64,000 bases of DNA from Streptomyces iakyrus (GCF_000717055.1 NZ_JNXI01000001.1:434001-498000); one strand, 5' to 3'; positions 1 to 9,132 are shown, numbered from the stretch's first letter. A program made the numbers and translations. Notes: generated by a model not told the origin, from the letters alone.

Positions 1-1022
1 AAGGGGGTTCCGGCCAGATCCCCGGCGATCATCAGCACGCCGGGGTTGAGCAGGGTCACGACGGTCGCGAGGACCTCCCCGACCCGGCGCCCGGCCTCGC
101 GGGCGAGTCCGACCGCCTCGGGGTGCCCGGCCGCCAGCAGGTCCCGCACGTCCGAGCCGGAGGCCGCCGGCACCCCCGACTCCGCCAGCCGCCGCGCCAC
201 CGCGCCACCGCTCGCGACGGCGGCCAGACATCCGTACGAACCGCACCGGCACAGCGCCTCGGCGCCCTCCGGCACCCGGATGTGCCCGATGTCGCCCGCG
301 CCGCCGTCGGTGCCCCGGAAGACCGAGCCGTCCACCACGACCCCGGCGCCGATGCCGGTGGAGACCTTGACCAGCACGAAGGCGGAGCAGTCGGGGTGGC
401 CGGCGCGCTGTTCGCCGTACGCCATGAGGTTGGCGTCGTTGTCCACCAGGACGGGCACCCCGGTGGCGCCCGCGTGCTCGGTGAGCGCCCGGGCCAGCCG
501 GCCCCGTATGTCGAAGCCGTCCCAGCCGGGCATGATCGGCGGCTGGACGACGCGGCCGGTCTCGGAGTCGACCGGTCCGGGCACCGCGAGCCCGGCCCCG
601 CAGACCGCCGCGGCCCCGTGCCCGGTCTTGGCCAGCAACTCGGCGAACCAGCGTCCGAGTTCACCGAGCACGGCGTCCGGCCCGTCCTCGACGACGAGGG
701 TGCCGGAGTGCTCGGCGAGGATCTCGCCGCTCAGCGACAGCACGGCCGCCCGGGCGTGCCGGGTGTCGAGGTCGGCGGCGAGGACCACCGCGTGCTCGTC
801 GTCGAACTCCAGGGTGATGGAGGGGCGCCCGCCCAGCGGGGAGTCCACCGGCCCCCCGGCGCCCTCGCGCAGCCAGCCCGCGCGGAAGAGCCGGTCCAGC
901 CGCTGCCCGACGGTCGCCCTGGACAGACCGGTCGCCTGCTGGAGCGCACCCCGGGTCACGGCGCGGCGACTGCGCACCAGTTCGAGCAGATCGCCGGCAC
1001 TCGCCTGAACACGTCCCGTCAT
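1..1022 (-). CDS. ROK-family transcriptional regulator, 3' end cut by window edge
   Basis: Reading the complement from ATG at 1022 gives a continuous frame to the left edge (340 codons seen), so the C-terminus is missing. The N-terminus carries a winged helix-turn-helix (about residues 8-60, including QQATGLSRATVGQRL), followed by a ROK sugar-kinase-like domain with DNDANLMAYGE, a GHI zinc-ligand histidine and the ROK zinc cluster CRCGSYGC. ROK regulators bind DNA and respond to sugars or sugar phosphates. AAGGGGG lies 6 bases before the ATG. It diverges from the glycosidase gene starting at 1144, with 121 bp of AT-rich DNA between them, so it probably controls that operon and itself (inference from context). 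The usual Glu after the zinc cluster is Ala here. Confidence 0.85.
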   Translation of the reverse strand, partial: MTGRVQASAGDLLELVRSRRAVTRGALQQATGLSRATVGQRLDRLFRAGWLREGAGGPVDSPLGGRPSITLEFDDEHAVVLAADLDTRHARAAVLSLSGEILAEHSGTLVVEDGPDAVLGELGRWFAELLAKTGHGAAAVCGAGLAVPGPVDSETGRVVQPPIMPGWDGFDIRGRLARALTEHAGATGVPVLVDNDANLMAYGEQRAGHPDCSAFVLVKVSTGIGAGVVVDGSVFRGTDGGAGDIGHIRVPEGAEALCRCGSYGCLAAVASGGAVARRLAESGVPAASGSDVRDLLAAGHPEAVGLAREAGRRVGEVLATVVTLLNPGVLMIAGDLAGTP

Positions 1023-1066
1023 GCGCACCCCCTTGTGTTTCCCAACCGTGCATTACATATTGGGTT

Positions 1067-1096
1067 TTGCGTGTTAAATAGACGTAACCCTACGGT
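1067..1096 (+). promoter_or_regulatory. Probable promoter of the glycosidase operon, with inverted repeat
   Basis: TTGCGT (1067-1072), an 18-bp spacer and TACGGT (1091-1096) fit a housekeeping Streptomyces promoter. The spacer contains GTTA (1073-1076) and TAAC (1085-1088) in inverted orientation. A second inverted pair, CCCAA (1041-1045) and TTGGG (1060-1064), lies just upstream. The region is unusually AT-rich for this genome, and these are candidate ROK operators. Confidence 0.45.
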
Positions 1097-1143
1097 AGCC
1101 CCTGCCGATCCTGGTCAGGCGTACGTCTTTGGGAGAGCCCCGA

Positions 1144-2553
1144 GTGGATCGCATCGCCCAGCTCACCACGCGTCCCGCGGGGCGCGAGACCGCATACGAT
1201 CCGGCCGCCGCCCCGCCTTCCTTGCACGTCAGAGCCGCACAGGTGCTGGAGGGCAACTGGACGGGCGCGTCCACCGTGCCCTCGCGCGGCCTGTATCCGC
1301 ACCAGTGGTCGTGGGACTCGGCGTTCATCGCGATCGGCCTGCGGCACCTCTCGCCGTTACGCGCCCAGACGGAACTGGAGACGCTGCTCGCGGCCCAGTG
1401 GGCGGACGGGCGGATCCCGCACATCGTCTTCAACCCCTCCGTCCCCCTCGACGCGTACTTCCCGAGCCCCGACTTCTGGCGCTCGTCGACCGCCGGGCGC
1501 GCGGCGGGCGCCCCGCGCACCGTACAGACCTCCGGCATCGTGCAGCCACCGGTGCACGCGCTGGCCGCGTGGCTGGTGCACATCGCCGACCCGGGCCTGT
1601 CCAGGGCGCGCGGCTTCCTCGCCCGGGCGTACCCCCGGCTGGCCGCCTGGCACGACTACCTCCTGCACCGGCGCGACCTCGGCGGGGGCGGGCTGGTGTC
1701 CGTCGTACACCCCTGGGAGCAGGGTATGGACAACAGCCCCTGCTGGGACCGCCCGTTGTCCCGGGTCGCTCCGGCCCCGGCCCACTCCTTCCGCCGCGCC
1801 GACCTCGCCCACGGCGCCCCCGAGGACCGGCCGACAGATCTGGACTACGGGCGGTACGTGCGGCTGGCGGCCGACTACCGGGACCGCGGGTACGCCGACG
1901 GCCCGGGCGACTTCGCCGTGGAGGACCCGGCGTTCAACGCCCTGCTCGCCGCCTCCGAGTACGCCCTGGAGCGGATCGCCCACGAGCTGGGTATGCGCGG
2001 CCCGGCGCGGGAGGCCCGCGCGGAGCGCCTGACGGCGGCCCTGGTGGAGCGGCTGTGGGACCCGGCGGCGGGGATGTTCCTGTGCCGGGACGTGCGCGCC
2101 GGGGAGCTGATCCCCGAGCGCGGTGTCTCCGGGCTCGTCCCCCTGCTGCTCCCCGCCCTGCCCCGCGGCCTCGCGGCCGCCCTGGTCCGCACGATGTGCG
2201 GCCCGCACTTCGGCCTCGGCGGCACGACCCGCCTGGTCCCGAGCTACGACCTGCTCGGCGACGCCTTCGACCCGCACCGCTACTGGCGCGGCCCGGCCTG
2301 GTTCAACACCAACTGGCTGCTGGAGCGCGGGCTTCGGCTGCACGGCGAACGCGGCCGGGCCGACGCGCTGCGCAAGGGCATGCTGCACACCGCCGGCGCC
2401 TCCGGCTTCGCGGAGTACGTCGACCCGTACACGGCACAGGCCTGCGGTGTCACCGGCTTCGGCTGGAGTGCCGCGCTCACCCTCGACCTGCTGCACGACC
2501 GGCCCGCACGGGGCAGGAACGGCCTCACGGCGATCATGGAAGGGGACCGATGA
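1144..2553 (+). CDS. MGH1-like (alpha/alpha)6-barrel glycoside hydrolase, TTA-containing
   Basis: This protein of about 469 residues resembles the MGH1-type/GH63-like glycosidases (mannosylglycerate, glucosylglycerate and trehalase-like hydrolases). Conserved stretches include QWSWDSAFIAIG near the N-terminus, HPWEQGMDNSP around residue 195 and YWRGPAWFNTNW near residue 380, the last typical of inverting (alpha/alpha)6 glycosidases. GTG 1144 is preferred because GGGAG sits 8 bases upstream; an in-frame TTG at 1129 is possible. No signal peptide is seen, so it is probably cytoplasmic. Codon 72 (1357-1359) is TTA, so translation should need the bldA tRNA. It overlaps the debranching-enzyme gene and diverges from the ROK regulator. 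The exact substrate is unknown. Confidence 0.82.
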   Translation: MDRIAQLTTRPAGRETAYDPAAAPPSLHVRAAQVLEGNWTGASTVPSRGLYPHQWSWDSAFIAIGLRHLSPLRAQTELETLLAAQWADGRIPHIVFNPSVPLDAYFPSPDFWRSSTAGRAAGAPRTVQTSGIVQPPVHALAAWLVHIADPGLSRARGFLARAYPRLAAWHDYLLHRRDLGGGGLVSVVHPWEQGMDNSPCWDRPLSRVAPAPAHSFRRADLAHGAPEDRPTDLDYGRYVRLAADYRDRGYADGPGDFAVEDPAFNALLAASEYALERIAHELGMRGPAREARAERLTAALVERLWDPAAGMFLCRDVRAGELIPERGVSGLVPLLLPALPRGLAAALVRTMCGPHFGLGGTTRLVPSYDLLGDAFDPHRYWRGPAWFNTNWLLERGLRLHGERGRADALRKGMLHTAGASGFAEYVDPYTAQACGVTGFGWSAALTLDLLHDRPARGRNGLTAIMEGDR

Positions 2554-4490
2554 TGACGGACCGGCATCATCTGCTCGTGCACGGCCGGACGTTCGCCGCC
2601 GTCGGCGACCGCGGCGACATCAGCGGCTACCGGGGCGGCAGCGCCCCGGACGGCCTGTTCGTACGGGACGCCCGGCATCTGAGCCGGTGGCAGCTCACCG
2701 TCGACGGGGCGGTGCCCGACACGCTGACGCCGGTGGCCGACGGGGACACCGCGCGCTGTGTGCTCGTCCCGCGCGGCGGCCGCGACGAGCCGCCCGCGTA
2801 CACGCTTTTCCGCGAACAGGCCGTCGGGGACTCCTCGTTCGTGGAGTCCCTGCGCCTCACCAGCAACCGCCCGGTGCCCACCACGGTCCGCCTCGCGGTC
2901 ACCGCCGACGCCGACTTCACCGACCAGTTCGAGCTGCGCTCCGACCACCGCACCTACACGAAGGCCGGTGCCGTCCGCTCCCGCCACGTGCTGGAGCACG
3001 GCGTGGAGTTCGCCTACCGGCGCGGCGAGTGGCGTTCCGTCACGACCGTGACGGCCGACCCCCGGCCGGACGCCGTGGAGGAGACCGGCACCGGCGCCCG
3101 CCGCCTGGCCTGGACCCTGGACCTCGAACCGCACGGCACCGCCGAGCTGACCCTGCGGGTCATGGCCCGCCCGCACGGCGACCGGCGCGCCCTGCGCGTG
3201 CCCCGCTCCCCCGCCGCCGTACGGCAGCGACTGCGCGCCCGCGAGGGCGAGTTCACGCAGGGCGTGGACCTCCCCGCCGGCTGGCCCGAGCTGGCCGCCG
3301 CCTGCGCCCGGGGTCTCGCCGACCTGGCCGCGCTCCAGGTGCCGGCGACCGGCCCGGACGGCGAGGAACTGCGCGTCCCGGCCGCCGGCGCCCCCTGGTT
3401 CCTGACGCTGCTGGGCCGGGACGCCCTGCTGACCTCGCTGTTCGCCCTGCCTTACCGGCCGGCTCTGGCCGCCGCCACCCTGCCCGCGCTCGCCGCCACC
3501 CAGGCCACCGGGAGCAGCATCGACGGCATCGCCCAGCCCGGCAAGATCGTGCACGAGGTGCGGCACGGCGAACTGGCCCACTTCGGCCAGGTCCCCTACC
3601 GCCGCTACTACGGCTCGGTCGACGCCACCCCGCTGTTCCTCGTGCTGCTCGGCGCGTACACCGAGCACACCGGCGACACCGGCCCGGCGCGCCGCCTCGA
3701 ATCCCACGCCCGCGCCGCCGTCGGCTGGATGCTCGACCACGGCGGCCTGACCTCGCGCGGCTACCTCGTCTACCGCGCCGACCAGGGCGGCCTCGCCAAC
3801 CAGAACTGGAAGGACTCCCCCGGCGCCATCTGCTCCGCCGAGGGCACCCGCCCGCACGGGCCGGTGACGGCGGCGGGCGCCCAGGGCTACGCCTACGACG
3901 CCCTGCGCCGCACGGCGGTCCTGGCCCGCACCGTGTGGCAGGACTCGACCTACGCGCATCTGCTGGAGCAGGCGGCCGGCGACCTGCGCGACCGTTTCCG
4001 GCGCGACTTCTGGATGCCGGAGCACTCCTTCCCCGCCCTCGCGCTCGACGGCAGGGGCGAGCAGGTCGACGCGCTGGCCTCCGACGCCGGGCACCTGCTG
4101 TGGTCGGGGCTGCTGGACAAGGAGCAGGGCGAACTCGTCGGACGGCGGCTGCTCGAACCGGACTTCTTCTCCGGCTGGGGCGTCCGCACCCTCGCGGCCG
4201 GGCAGCCGGCCTACCACCCGCTCTCCTACCACCGCGGCTCGGTCTGGCCGCACGACAACGCGCTGATCGCGCTGGGCCTGGCCCGCTACGGGCTGCACGA
4301 CGAGGCCCGTGCGATCGCCCACGGCCTGGTCGACGCGGCGGGCGCGACCGGCCACCGGCTCCCGGAGGTCCTCGCGGGCTACGGCCGGGACACCCACCCG
4401 GAGCCGGTGCCGTACCCGCACGCGTGTGTGCGGGAATCCCGTTCGGCGTCGGCCCCGTTGGCGCTGCTCACGGCGGTCGGCGTGGTCTGA
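2553..4490 (+). CDS. Glycogen-debranching-type amylo-alpha-1,6-glucosidase
   Basis: The 645-residue protein starts with the all-beta debranching-enzyme N-terminal domain (DGLFVRDARHLSRWQL, residues about 30-45; domain to about 250) and continues into an (alpha/alpha)6 glucosidase domain with GAPWFLTLLGRDALLTS, GQVPYRRYYGSVDATPL and HRGSVWPHDNALIALG. These are hallmarks of amylo-alpha-1,6-glucosidase-like proteins that trim alpha-glucans or related oligosaccharides. The ATG at 2553 overlaps the previous stop (TGATG) with AAGGGG 7 bases upstream; ATG 2550 is equally in frame. Tight coupling to the MGH1-like gene suggests joint action on one glucoside. A strong terminator follows at 4578. Confidence 0.85.
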   Translation: MTDRHHLLVHGRTFAAVGDRGDISGYRGGSAPDGLFVRDARHLSRWQLTVDGAVPDTLTPVADGDTARCVLVPRGGRDEPPAYTLFREQAVGDSSFVESLRLTSNRPVPTTVRLAVTADADFTDQFELRSDHRTYTKAGAVRSRHVLEHGVEFAYRRGEWRSVTTVTADPRPDAVEETGTGARRLAWTLDLEPHGTAELTLRVMARPHGDRRALRVPRSPAAVRQRLRAREGEFTQGVDLPAGWPELAAACARGLADLAALQVPATGPDGEELRVPAAGAPWFLTLLGRDALLTSLFALPYRPALAAATLPALAATQATGSSIDGIAQPGKIVHEVRHGELAHFGQVPYRRYYGSVDATPLFLVLLGAYTEHTGDTGPARRLESHARAAVGWMLDHGGLTSRGYLVYRADQGGLANQNWKDSPGAICSAEGTRPHGPVTAAGAQGYAYDALRRTAVLARTVWQDSTYAHLLEQAAGDLRDRFRRDFWMPEHSFPALALDGRGEQVDALASDAGHLLWSGLLDKEQGELVGRRLLEPDFFSGWGVRTLAAGQPAYHPLSYHRGSVWPHDNALIALGLARYGLHDEARAIAHGLVDAAGATGHRLPEVLAGYGRDTHPEPVPYPHACVRESRSASAPLALLTAVGVV

Positions 4491-4577
4491 GGACCCTGTT
4501 GGGCCGCCGTTCGCCGGGTGTTTGCCGAGCGCTGGCCCGGCGGGCTGAACACACCCGAGGAGCCCCCCGTACGGAAC

Positions 4578-4613
4578 GGTGGCGGACCCGCACCCCCACG
4601 CGGGTCCGCCACC
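4578..4613 (+). terminator. Perfect 14-bp stem terminator after the glycosidase operon
   Basis: GGTGGCGGACCCGC (4578-4591) and GCGGGTCCGCCACC (4600-4613) are exact inverted repeats around an 8-nt loop, 88 bp after the debranching-gene stop. There is no U-tract, as is usual in Streptomyces. It precedes the GTG chosen for the sulfatase and argues against any start upstream of it. Confidence 0.8.
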
Positions 4614-4644
4614 TCACCGGGCTTTGAACGGGAAGGACCTCCGG

Positions 4645-6474
4645 GTGCCTGTCTTCACACGCTTCAGCGGGTCGTCACAGCCGGGTGACGGCGTATCCGG
4701 GGCCGAGGAAGAACCGGCGGGCGGGGAGCGGGAGGAGGGCGAGAGAGGGGCGACGGCGGCATCCGGTCCGTGCCCAAAGGCCTCACGCTCCTCCCTCGGC
4801 CACCGCCTCACCCGCCTGCGCACCTGGCGCACCCGGCACCCCCGCACGGCCCGCGCGCTCCACCTGGCCACCACCGCTCTCGCCGCCGCCCTGGTCCTCG
4901 GGGCCCTGCTCCTGCCCAACACCCTCCCCGCCCTCAAGGCGGTCAGCTTCGCGCGGATCCCGGCCGAGGCGGTCATCGGGGCCGTCGTCGTGCTGGCGCT
5001 GCCACGGCGGCCCCGGCTGGTGGCGGCGGTGCTGTACGGACTCGGCCTGACCGTCCTGACCACGGTGAACCTGCTCGACATGGGGTTCAACGAGTACCTG
5101 GGCCGGGGCTTCAACGCCGCGCTCGACTGGGACCTGCTGCCCGACGCGCAGGCCTACGTCGAGGACACGCTGGGCGGGGGCGTCGCGACGGCCGCCGCCA
5201 TCGGCGCGGTCGTGCTCGTGCTGCTCGTGGCCGCCGCCATGGTCGCGGCGACGATCCGGCTCGCGACCGTGCTGGCCCGCCACCGGGTACGGGCGACCAA
5301 GGGCGCCCTGATCGCCGGCACCGTCTGGGTCACCTGCTCCGCGCTGGGCCTGACCCTGTTCGGCGGGCCGATCGCCTCCGAGCGCGGGGCCGGTGCCCTC
5401 CGGGTGCACGCTCAGCGCACGGTGGAGTCGCTGCGGGACGAGGCCGCGTTCGTGCAGCAGTCGAAGGCGGACACCTTCGGCAACACCCCGCCCGGCGAAC
5501 TGCTCCCGGACCTGCGCGGCAAGGACGTGATCTTCACGTTCATCGAGAGCTACGGCCGCAGCGCCGTCGAGGACCCGATCATGGCGCCGGGCGTCGACCG
5601 GACCCTCGACACGAGCACCAAGGCCCTGGAGAAGGCCGGTTTCGCCGCCCGCAGCGGCTGGCTGACCTCGGCGACGTACGGGGGCAGCAGCTGGCTCGGC
5701 CACTCCACGACCATGTCCGGCCTGTGGATCGACAACCAGCGCCGCTACCGCACGGTCAGCGCGGGCGACCACCTCACCCTCACCAAGGCCTTCCAGAAGA
5801 CCGGCGCCTGGGACACGGTCGGCGTCATGCCGGGCGTACAGAAGGGCTGGCCGGAGGAGAAGTGGTACGGCCTCGACCAGCTCTACGACTCCCGGGACCT
5901 GGGCTACCGAGGCCCGAAGTTCAGCTGGTCGACCATGCCCGACCAGTACGCGCTGGAGGCGTTCCAGCGGCAGGTGCACGGGAAGAAGCGGGACAAACCG
6001 CTGATGTCGTTCGTCATCCTGACCTCCAGCCACCAGCCCTGGGCGCCCCTCCCGAAGATGGTCGGCTGGGACGAACTCGGCGACGGCTCGGTCTTCGACG
6101 CGATCCAGAAGGCCGGCAACAAGGCCTCGGACGTCCTGACCGACACCACCAAGTCCCGCGAGGAGTACGGCAGGTCCATCCAGTACTCGGTCACCAGCCT
6201 CACCCAGTGGCTGGAGCGCTACGGCACCGACGACACCGTGCTGGTCTTCCTCGGCGACCACCAGCCCATCGCCCGGGTCAGCGGGAACGGCGCCAGCCGG
6301 GACGTGCCGGTGTCGATCGTCGCGAAGGACCCGAAGGTTCTGGACAAGGTCGCCGGCTGGAACTGGACGGAGGGCCTCAAGCCCGACCGGGACGCGCCCG
6401 TGTGGCGGATGGACTCCTTCCGCGACCGCTTCCTGAAGGCGTTCGGCTCCACGCCGCGCCCCTCCAAGGGCTGA
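4645..6474 (+). CDS. Membrane-anchored sulfatase / LtaS-like alkaline phosphatase superfamily protein
   Basis: The protein has 609 residues. The first 240 or so hold about four hydrophobic segments (for example ALHLATTALAAALVLGALLL and AAIGAVVLVLLVAAAMVAA), placing the C-terminal domain outside the membrane. That domain opens with DVIFTFIESYG, the metal-binding Glu region of lipoteichoic-acid-synthase-type sulfatases, continues with YGGSSWLGHSTTMSG where a nucleophile normally lies, and has the metal-ligand motif FLGDHQP near residue 570. Such enzymes transfer or hydrolyse phosphoglycerol or similar groups at the cell surface. GTG 4645 is chosen because GGAAGGA sits 8 bases upstream and the terminator hairpin lies just before. 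It ends exactly where the convergent dus gene ends. The substrate is not predictable. Confidence 0.83.
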   Translation: MPVFTRFSGSSQPGDGVSGAEEEPAGGEREEGERGATAASGPCPKASRSSLGHRLTRLRTWRTRHPRTARALHLATTALAAALVLGALLLPNTLPALKAVSFARIPAEAVIGAVVVLALPRRPRLVAAVLYGLGLTVLTTVNLLDMGFNEYLGRGFNAALDWDLLPDAQAYVEDTLGGGVATAAAIGAVVLVLLVAAAMVAATIRLATVLARHRVRATKGALIAGTVWVTCSALGLTLFGGPIASERGAGALRVHAQRTVESLRDEAAFVQQSKADTFGNTPPGELLPDLRGKDVIFTFIESYGRSAVEDPIMAPGVDRTLDTSTKALEKAGFAARSGWLTSATYGGSSWLGHSTTMSGLWIDNQRRYRTVSAGDHLTLTKAFQKTGAWDTVGVMPGVQKGWPEEKWYGLDQLYDSRDLGYRGPKFSWSTMPDQYALEAFQRQVHGKKRDKPLMSFVILTSSHQPWAPLPKMVGWDELGDGSVFDAIQKAGNKASDVLTDTTKSREEYGRSIQYSVTSLTQWLERYGTDDTVLVFLGDHQPIARVSGNGASRDVPVSIVAKDPKVLDKVAGWNWTEGLKPDRDAPVWRMDSFRDRFLKAFGSTPRPSKG

Positions 6475-7608
6475 TCAGCCGCCGGAGGTGTCCAGCTCGG
6501 CGTCCTCGCCGACACCGGCGCAGTCGTAGGGGTCCTTCAGCCAGCCGTCCGGCAGCACCACACGGTTGTTGCCGGAGGTACGGCCGCGGGGCCCGTCGGC
6601 GCCGGTGGGCCAGGGCTGGTCGAGGTCCAGCTCGTCCAGGCCGGAGCGCAGTTCCTCCAGGGACGAGGTGATCGCGAGGCGCTTACGCATCTCGGAGCCG
6701 ACCGCGAAGCCCTTCAGGTACCAGGCGACGTGCTTGCGGAAGTCGATCACGCCCCGGGCCTCGTCGCCGATCCACTCCCCGAGTAGCGTGGCGTGCCGGA
6801 CCATGACGTCGGCGACCTCGCGCAGGGCGGGGCGGGCGATGTCCTCGGTGCGGCCCTCGAAGGCGGCGACCAGGTCGGAGAAGAGCCAGGGCCGTCCGAG
6901 GCACCCGCGGCCCACGACCACGCCGTCGCAGCCGGTATCGCGCACCATCCGCAGGGCGTCCTCGGCCGACCAGATGTCGCCGTTGCCGAGCACCGGGATC
7001 TCCGGCACGTGCTCCTTCAGCCGGGCGATGGCCTCCCAGTCGGCGGTGCCGCCGTAGTGCTGGGCGGCGGTGCGGCCGTGCAGGGCGATGGCGGTGACGC
7101 CCTCCTCGACGGCGATCCGGCCGGCGTCGAGGAAGGTGATGTGGTCGTCGTCGATGCCCTTGCGCATCTTCATCGTCACGGGCAGTTCGCCGGCGCCGCT
7201 GACGGCCTCGCGCAGGATGGCCCGCAGCAGGTTCCGCTTGTACGGCAGCGCGGAACCGCCGCCCTTGCGGGTCACCTTGGGCACCGGGCAGCCGAAGTTC
7301 AGGTCGATGTGGTCGGCGAGGTCCTCCTCCGCGATCATGCGGACGGCCTTGCCGACGGTCGCCGGGTCCACGCCGTAGAGCTGGATCGACCGGGGCCGCT
7401 CCGTCTCGTCGAAGTGGATGAGCTGCATGGTCTTCTCGTTGCGCTCGACCAGCGCCCTGGTGGTGATCATCTCGCTGACGAACAGGCCCTTGCCGCCGCT
7501 GAACTCCCTGCACAGGGTGCGGAAGGGCGCGTTGGTGATCCCGGCCATGGGGGCCAGGACGACGGGGGGCTGGACGGTGTGCGGGCCGATCTCCAGGGGC
7601 GTGGACAT
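6475..7608 (-). CDS. dusB: tRNA-dihydrouridine synthase
   Basis: This FMN-dependent TIM-barrel enzyme of 377 residues reduces uridine in the tRNA D-loop. It shows PMAGITNAPFR near the N-terminus, HIDLNFGCPVPKVT with the catalytic cysteine C107, KMRKG and HGRTAAQHYGG in the middle, and NGDIWSAEDA followed by the phosphate-binding VVGRGCLGRPW. ATG 7608 is preferred because the homologous sequence starts at MSTPLEIG; the frame extends upstream without similarity. It is transcribed alone, divergent from the DHA2 transporter and convergent with the sulfatase with no base between the two stop codons. The family is certain; the DusB assignment within it is by general resemblance. Confidence 0.93.
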   Translation of the reverse strand: MSTPLEIGPHTVQPPVVLAPMAGITNAPFRTLCREFSGGKGLFVSEMITTRALVERNEKTMQLIHFDETERPRSIQLYGVDPATVGKAVRMIAEEDLADHIDLNFGCPVPKVTRKGGGSALPYKRNLLRAILREAVSGAGELPVTMKMRKGIDDDHITFLDAGRIAVEEGVTAIALHGRTAAQHYGGTADWEAIARLKEHVPEIPVLGNGDIWSAEDALRMVRDTGCDGVVVGRGCLGRPWLFSDLVAAFEGRTEDIARPALREVADVMVRHATLLGEWIGDEARGVIDFRKHVAWYLKGFAVGSEMRKRLAITSSLEELRSGLDELDLDQPWPTGADGPRGRTSGNNRVVLPDGWLKDPYDCAGVGEDAELDTSGG

Positions 7609-7649
7609 GCCTCCATTGTGCCGTGCAATGAAACGGCAAAATTCATTAG

Positions 7650-7679
7650 TTAGCCACACTATCGAAATCGGCCTACGAT
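7650..7679 (+). promoter_or_regulatory. Probable leaderless promoter of the DHA2 transporter
   Basis: TTAGCC (7650-7655), an 18-bp spacer and TACGAT (7674-7679) lie directly before ATG 7687. The 7-nt gap between the -10 element and the start codon is the spacing of leaderless Streptomyces mRNAs, and no ribosome binding site is visible. TAGT and ACTA in inverted orientation overlap the -35 side and could be an operator. Confidence 0.45.
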
Positions 7680-7686
7680 GGACCGC

Positions 7687-9132
7687 ATGCCCGAGCTCAG
7701 TCATCGCCGCCGCATGCTGGTGCTCGCGATCTGCTGCATGAGCCTGCTGATCGTGAGCCTCGACAACACGGTCCTGAACGTGGCCCTGCCCTCCATGCAG
7801 CGCGACCTGCACGCGAGCACGTCGGGCCTGCAGTGGACGATCGACGCCTACACCCTGGTCCTGGCCTCGCTGCTGATGCTCGCGGGCTCCACGGCCGACC
7901 GGATCGGCCGCAAGCGGGTCTTCATGGCGGGCCTGGTCGTCTTCACCATCGGCTCGGTGCTGTGCTCCCTCGCGCCGAACCTGGAGGCGCTGGTCGCCTT
8001 CCGGATGGTCCAGGCGGTGGGCGGCTCGATGCTGAACCCGGTCGCCATGTCGATCATCACCAACACGTTCACCGAGCCGCGCGAGCGGGCCCGGGCGATC
8101 GGGGTCTGGGGTGCGGTGGTCGGCATCTCGATGGCCGCCGGTCCTCTCGTCGGCGGCCTCCTGGTCGACTCCGTCGGCTGGCGCTCCATCTTCTGGATCA
8201 ACCTGCCGGTGGGGCTTGCGGCCCTGCTGCTCACCCTGCGCTTCGTCCCCGAGTCCCGGGCGCCGCGCGCCCGTCGCCCCGACCCGGTCGGGCAGGTGCT
8301 GGTGATCGCGCTGTTCGGCTCCCTGACGTACGCGATCATCGAGGCGCCGAGCACTCCGTTCCGGTCCGTCGCGCCGCTGGCCGTCGTCGCCGTGGCCGCC
8401 CTGGCGGGGCTGCTCGTCTACGAGCCGCGCCGCAAGGAACCGCTGATCGACCTGCGCTTCTTCCGCTCGGCGCCGTTCAGCGGGGCGACGGTCATCGCGA
8501 TCAGCGCCTTCGCCGCGCTCGGCGGCTTCCTGTTCCTGTCGACGCTGTACCTGCAGAACGTACGGGGCCTGAGCGCCCTGGAGGCGGGTCTGCGGATGCT
8601 GCCCATGGCGGTGCCGACGTTCCTGTGCGCACCGCTGTCGGGCCGCCTGGTGGGCACGCTCGGCCCCCGCCTGCCCCTGCTGATCGCGGGCTTCGCGATG
8701 ACGACGAGCGGGGTCCTGTTCGCCGCGTTCGAGGCGGAGACCTCGAACGTCAGCCTCTTCGCCGGCTACGTCCTGTTCGGCATCGGCTTCGGGTTCGTCA
8801 ACGCGCCCATCACCAACACGGCGGTGTCCGGCATGCCGCGCGCCCAGGCGGGTGTGGCCGCCGCGGTCGCCTCCACGAGCCGGCAGCTGGGCCAGACGCT
8901 GGGTGTCGCGGTGGTGGGCGCGGTGCTCGCCTCGGGCGTCGGCTCGTCCTCCTACCGCGAGGCGTTCGTGTCGGCGGCGCGGCCCGGCTGGTGGGTCCTC
9001 GTGGTGTGCGGCTTCGCGGTGCTGGCGCTGGGGGCGGTGACGAGCGGGCGGTGGGCCCGGGGCACCGCCGAGCGGACCGCCCAGCGGCTGGAGCCGGCGG
9101 AGGTACGGCAGACCGTCGGGACGAGCGGCTGA
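7687..9132 (+). CDS. MFS multidrug efflux transporter, DHA2 (14-TM) family
   Basis: A 481-residue integral membrane protein. The first helix carries the DHA2 motif LDNTVLNVALPSM, the loop 2-3 motif A appears as GSTADRIGRKRVF, and motif C (GPLVGGLLVDSVGWRSIFWINLP) follows helix 5. Family members such as QacA, EmrB and LfrA export drugs or secondary metabolites with protons. No regulator gene lies next to it; the divergent neighbour is dus. ATG 7687 is chosen because a leaderless -10 box sits 7 nt upstream; ATG 7678 is in frame but lies inside that box. The substrate is unknown. Confidence 0.9.
   Translation: MPELSHRRRMLVLAICCMSLLIVSLDNTVLNVALPSMQRDLHASTSGLQWTIDAYTLVLASLLMLAGSTADRIGRKRVFMAGLVVFTIGSVLCSLAPNLEALVAFRMVQAVGGSMLNPVAMSIITNTFTEPRERARAIGVWGAVVGISMAAGPLVGGLLVDSVGWRSIFWINLPVGLAALLLTLRFVPESRAPRARRPDPVGQVLVIALFGSLTYAIIEAPSTPFRSVAPLAVVAVAALAGLLVYEPRRKEPLIDLRFFRSAPFSGATVIAISAFAALGGFLFLSTLYLQNVRGLSALEAGLRMLPMAVPTFLCAPLSGRLVGTLGPRLPLLIAGFAMTTSGVLFAAFEAETSNVSLFAGYVLFGIGFGFVNAPITNTAVSGMPRAQAGVAAAVASTSRQLGQTLGVAVVGAVLASGVGSSSYREAFVSAARPGWWVLVVCGFAVLALGAVTSGRWARGTAERTAQRLEPAEVRQTVGTSG

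Noticed and set aside
2280..4421. Long frame on the complement of the debranching gene (about 700 codons)
   Set aside because: GC-rich Streptomyces genes routinely have long antisense frames. The composition is Gly/Val/Arg-rich with no motifs, and the + strand frame shows clear family motifs.
123..4490. Very long open frame on the + strand covering the ROK gene and both glycosidases
   Set aside because: Its upstream half is Arg/Pro/Ala-rich sequence without any domain and lies antisense to the ROK gene or out of frame with the first glycosidase. Only the last 645 codons (from 2553) are a real gene.
4783..6261. Long complement frame opposite the sulfatase
   Set aside because: No domain and no ribosome site; it is the shadow of a well-supported gene.
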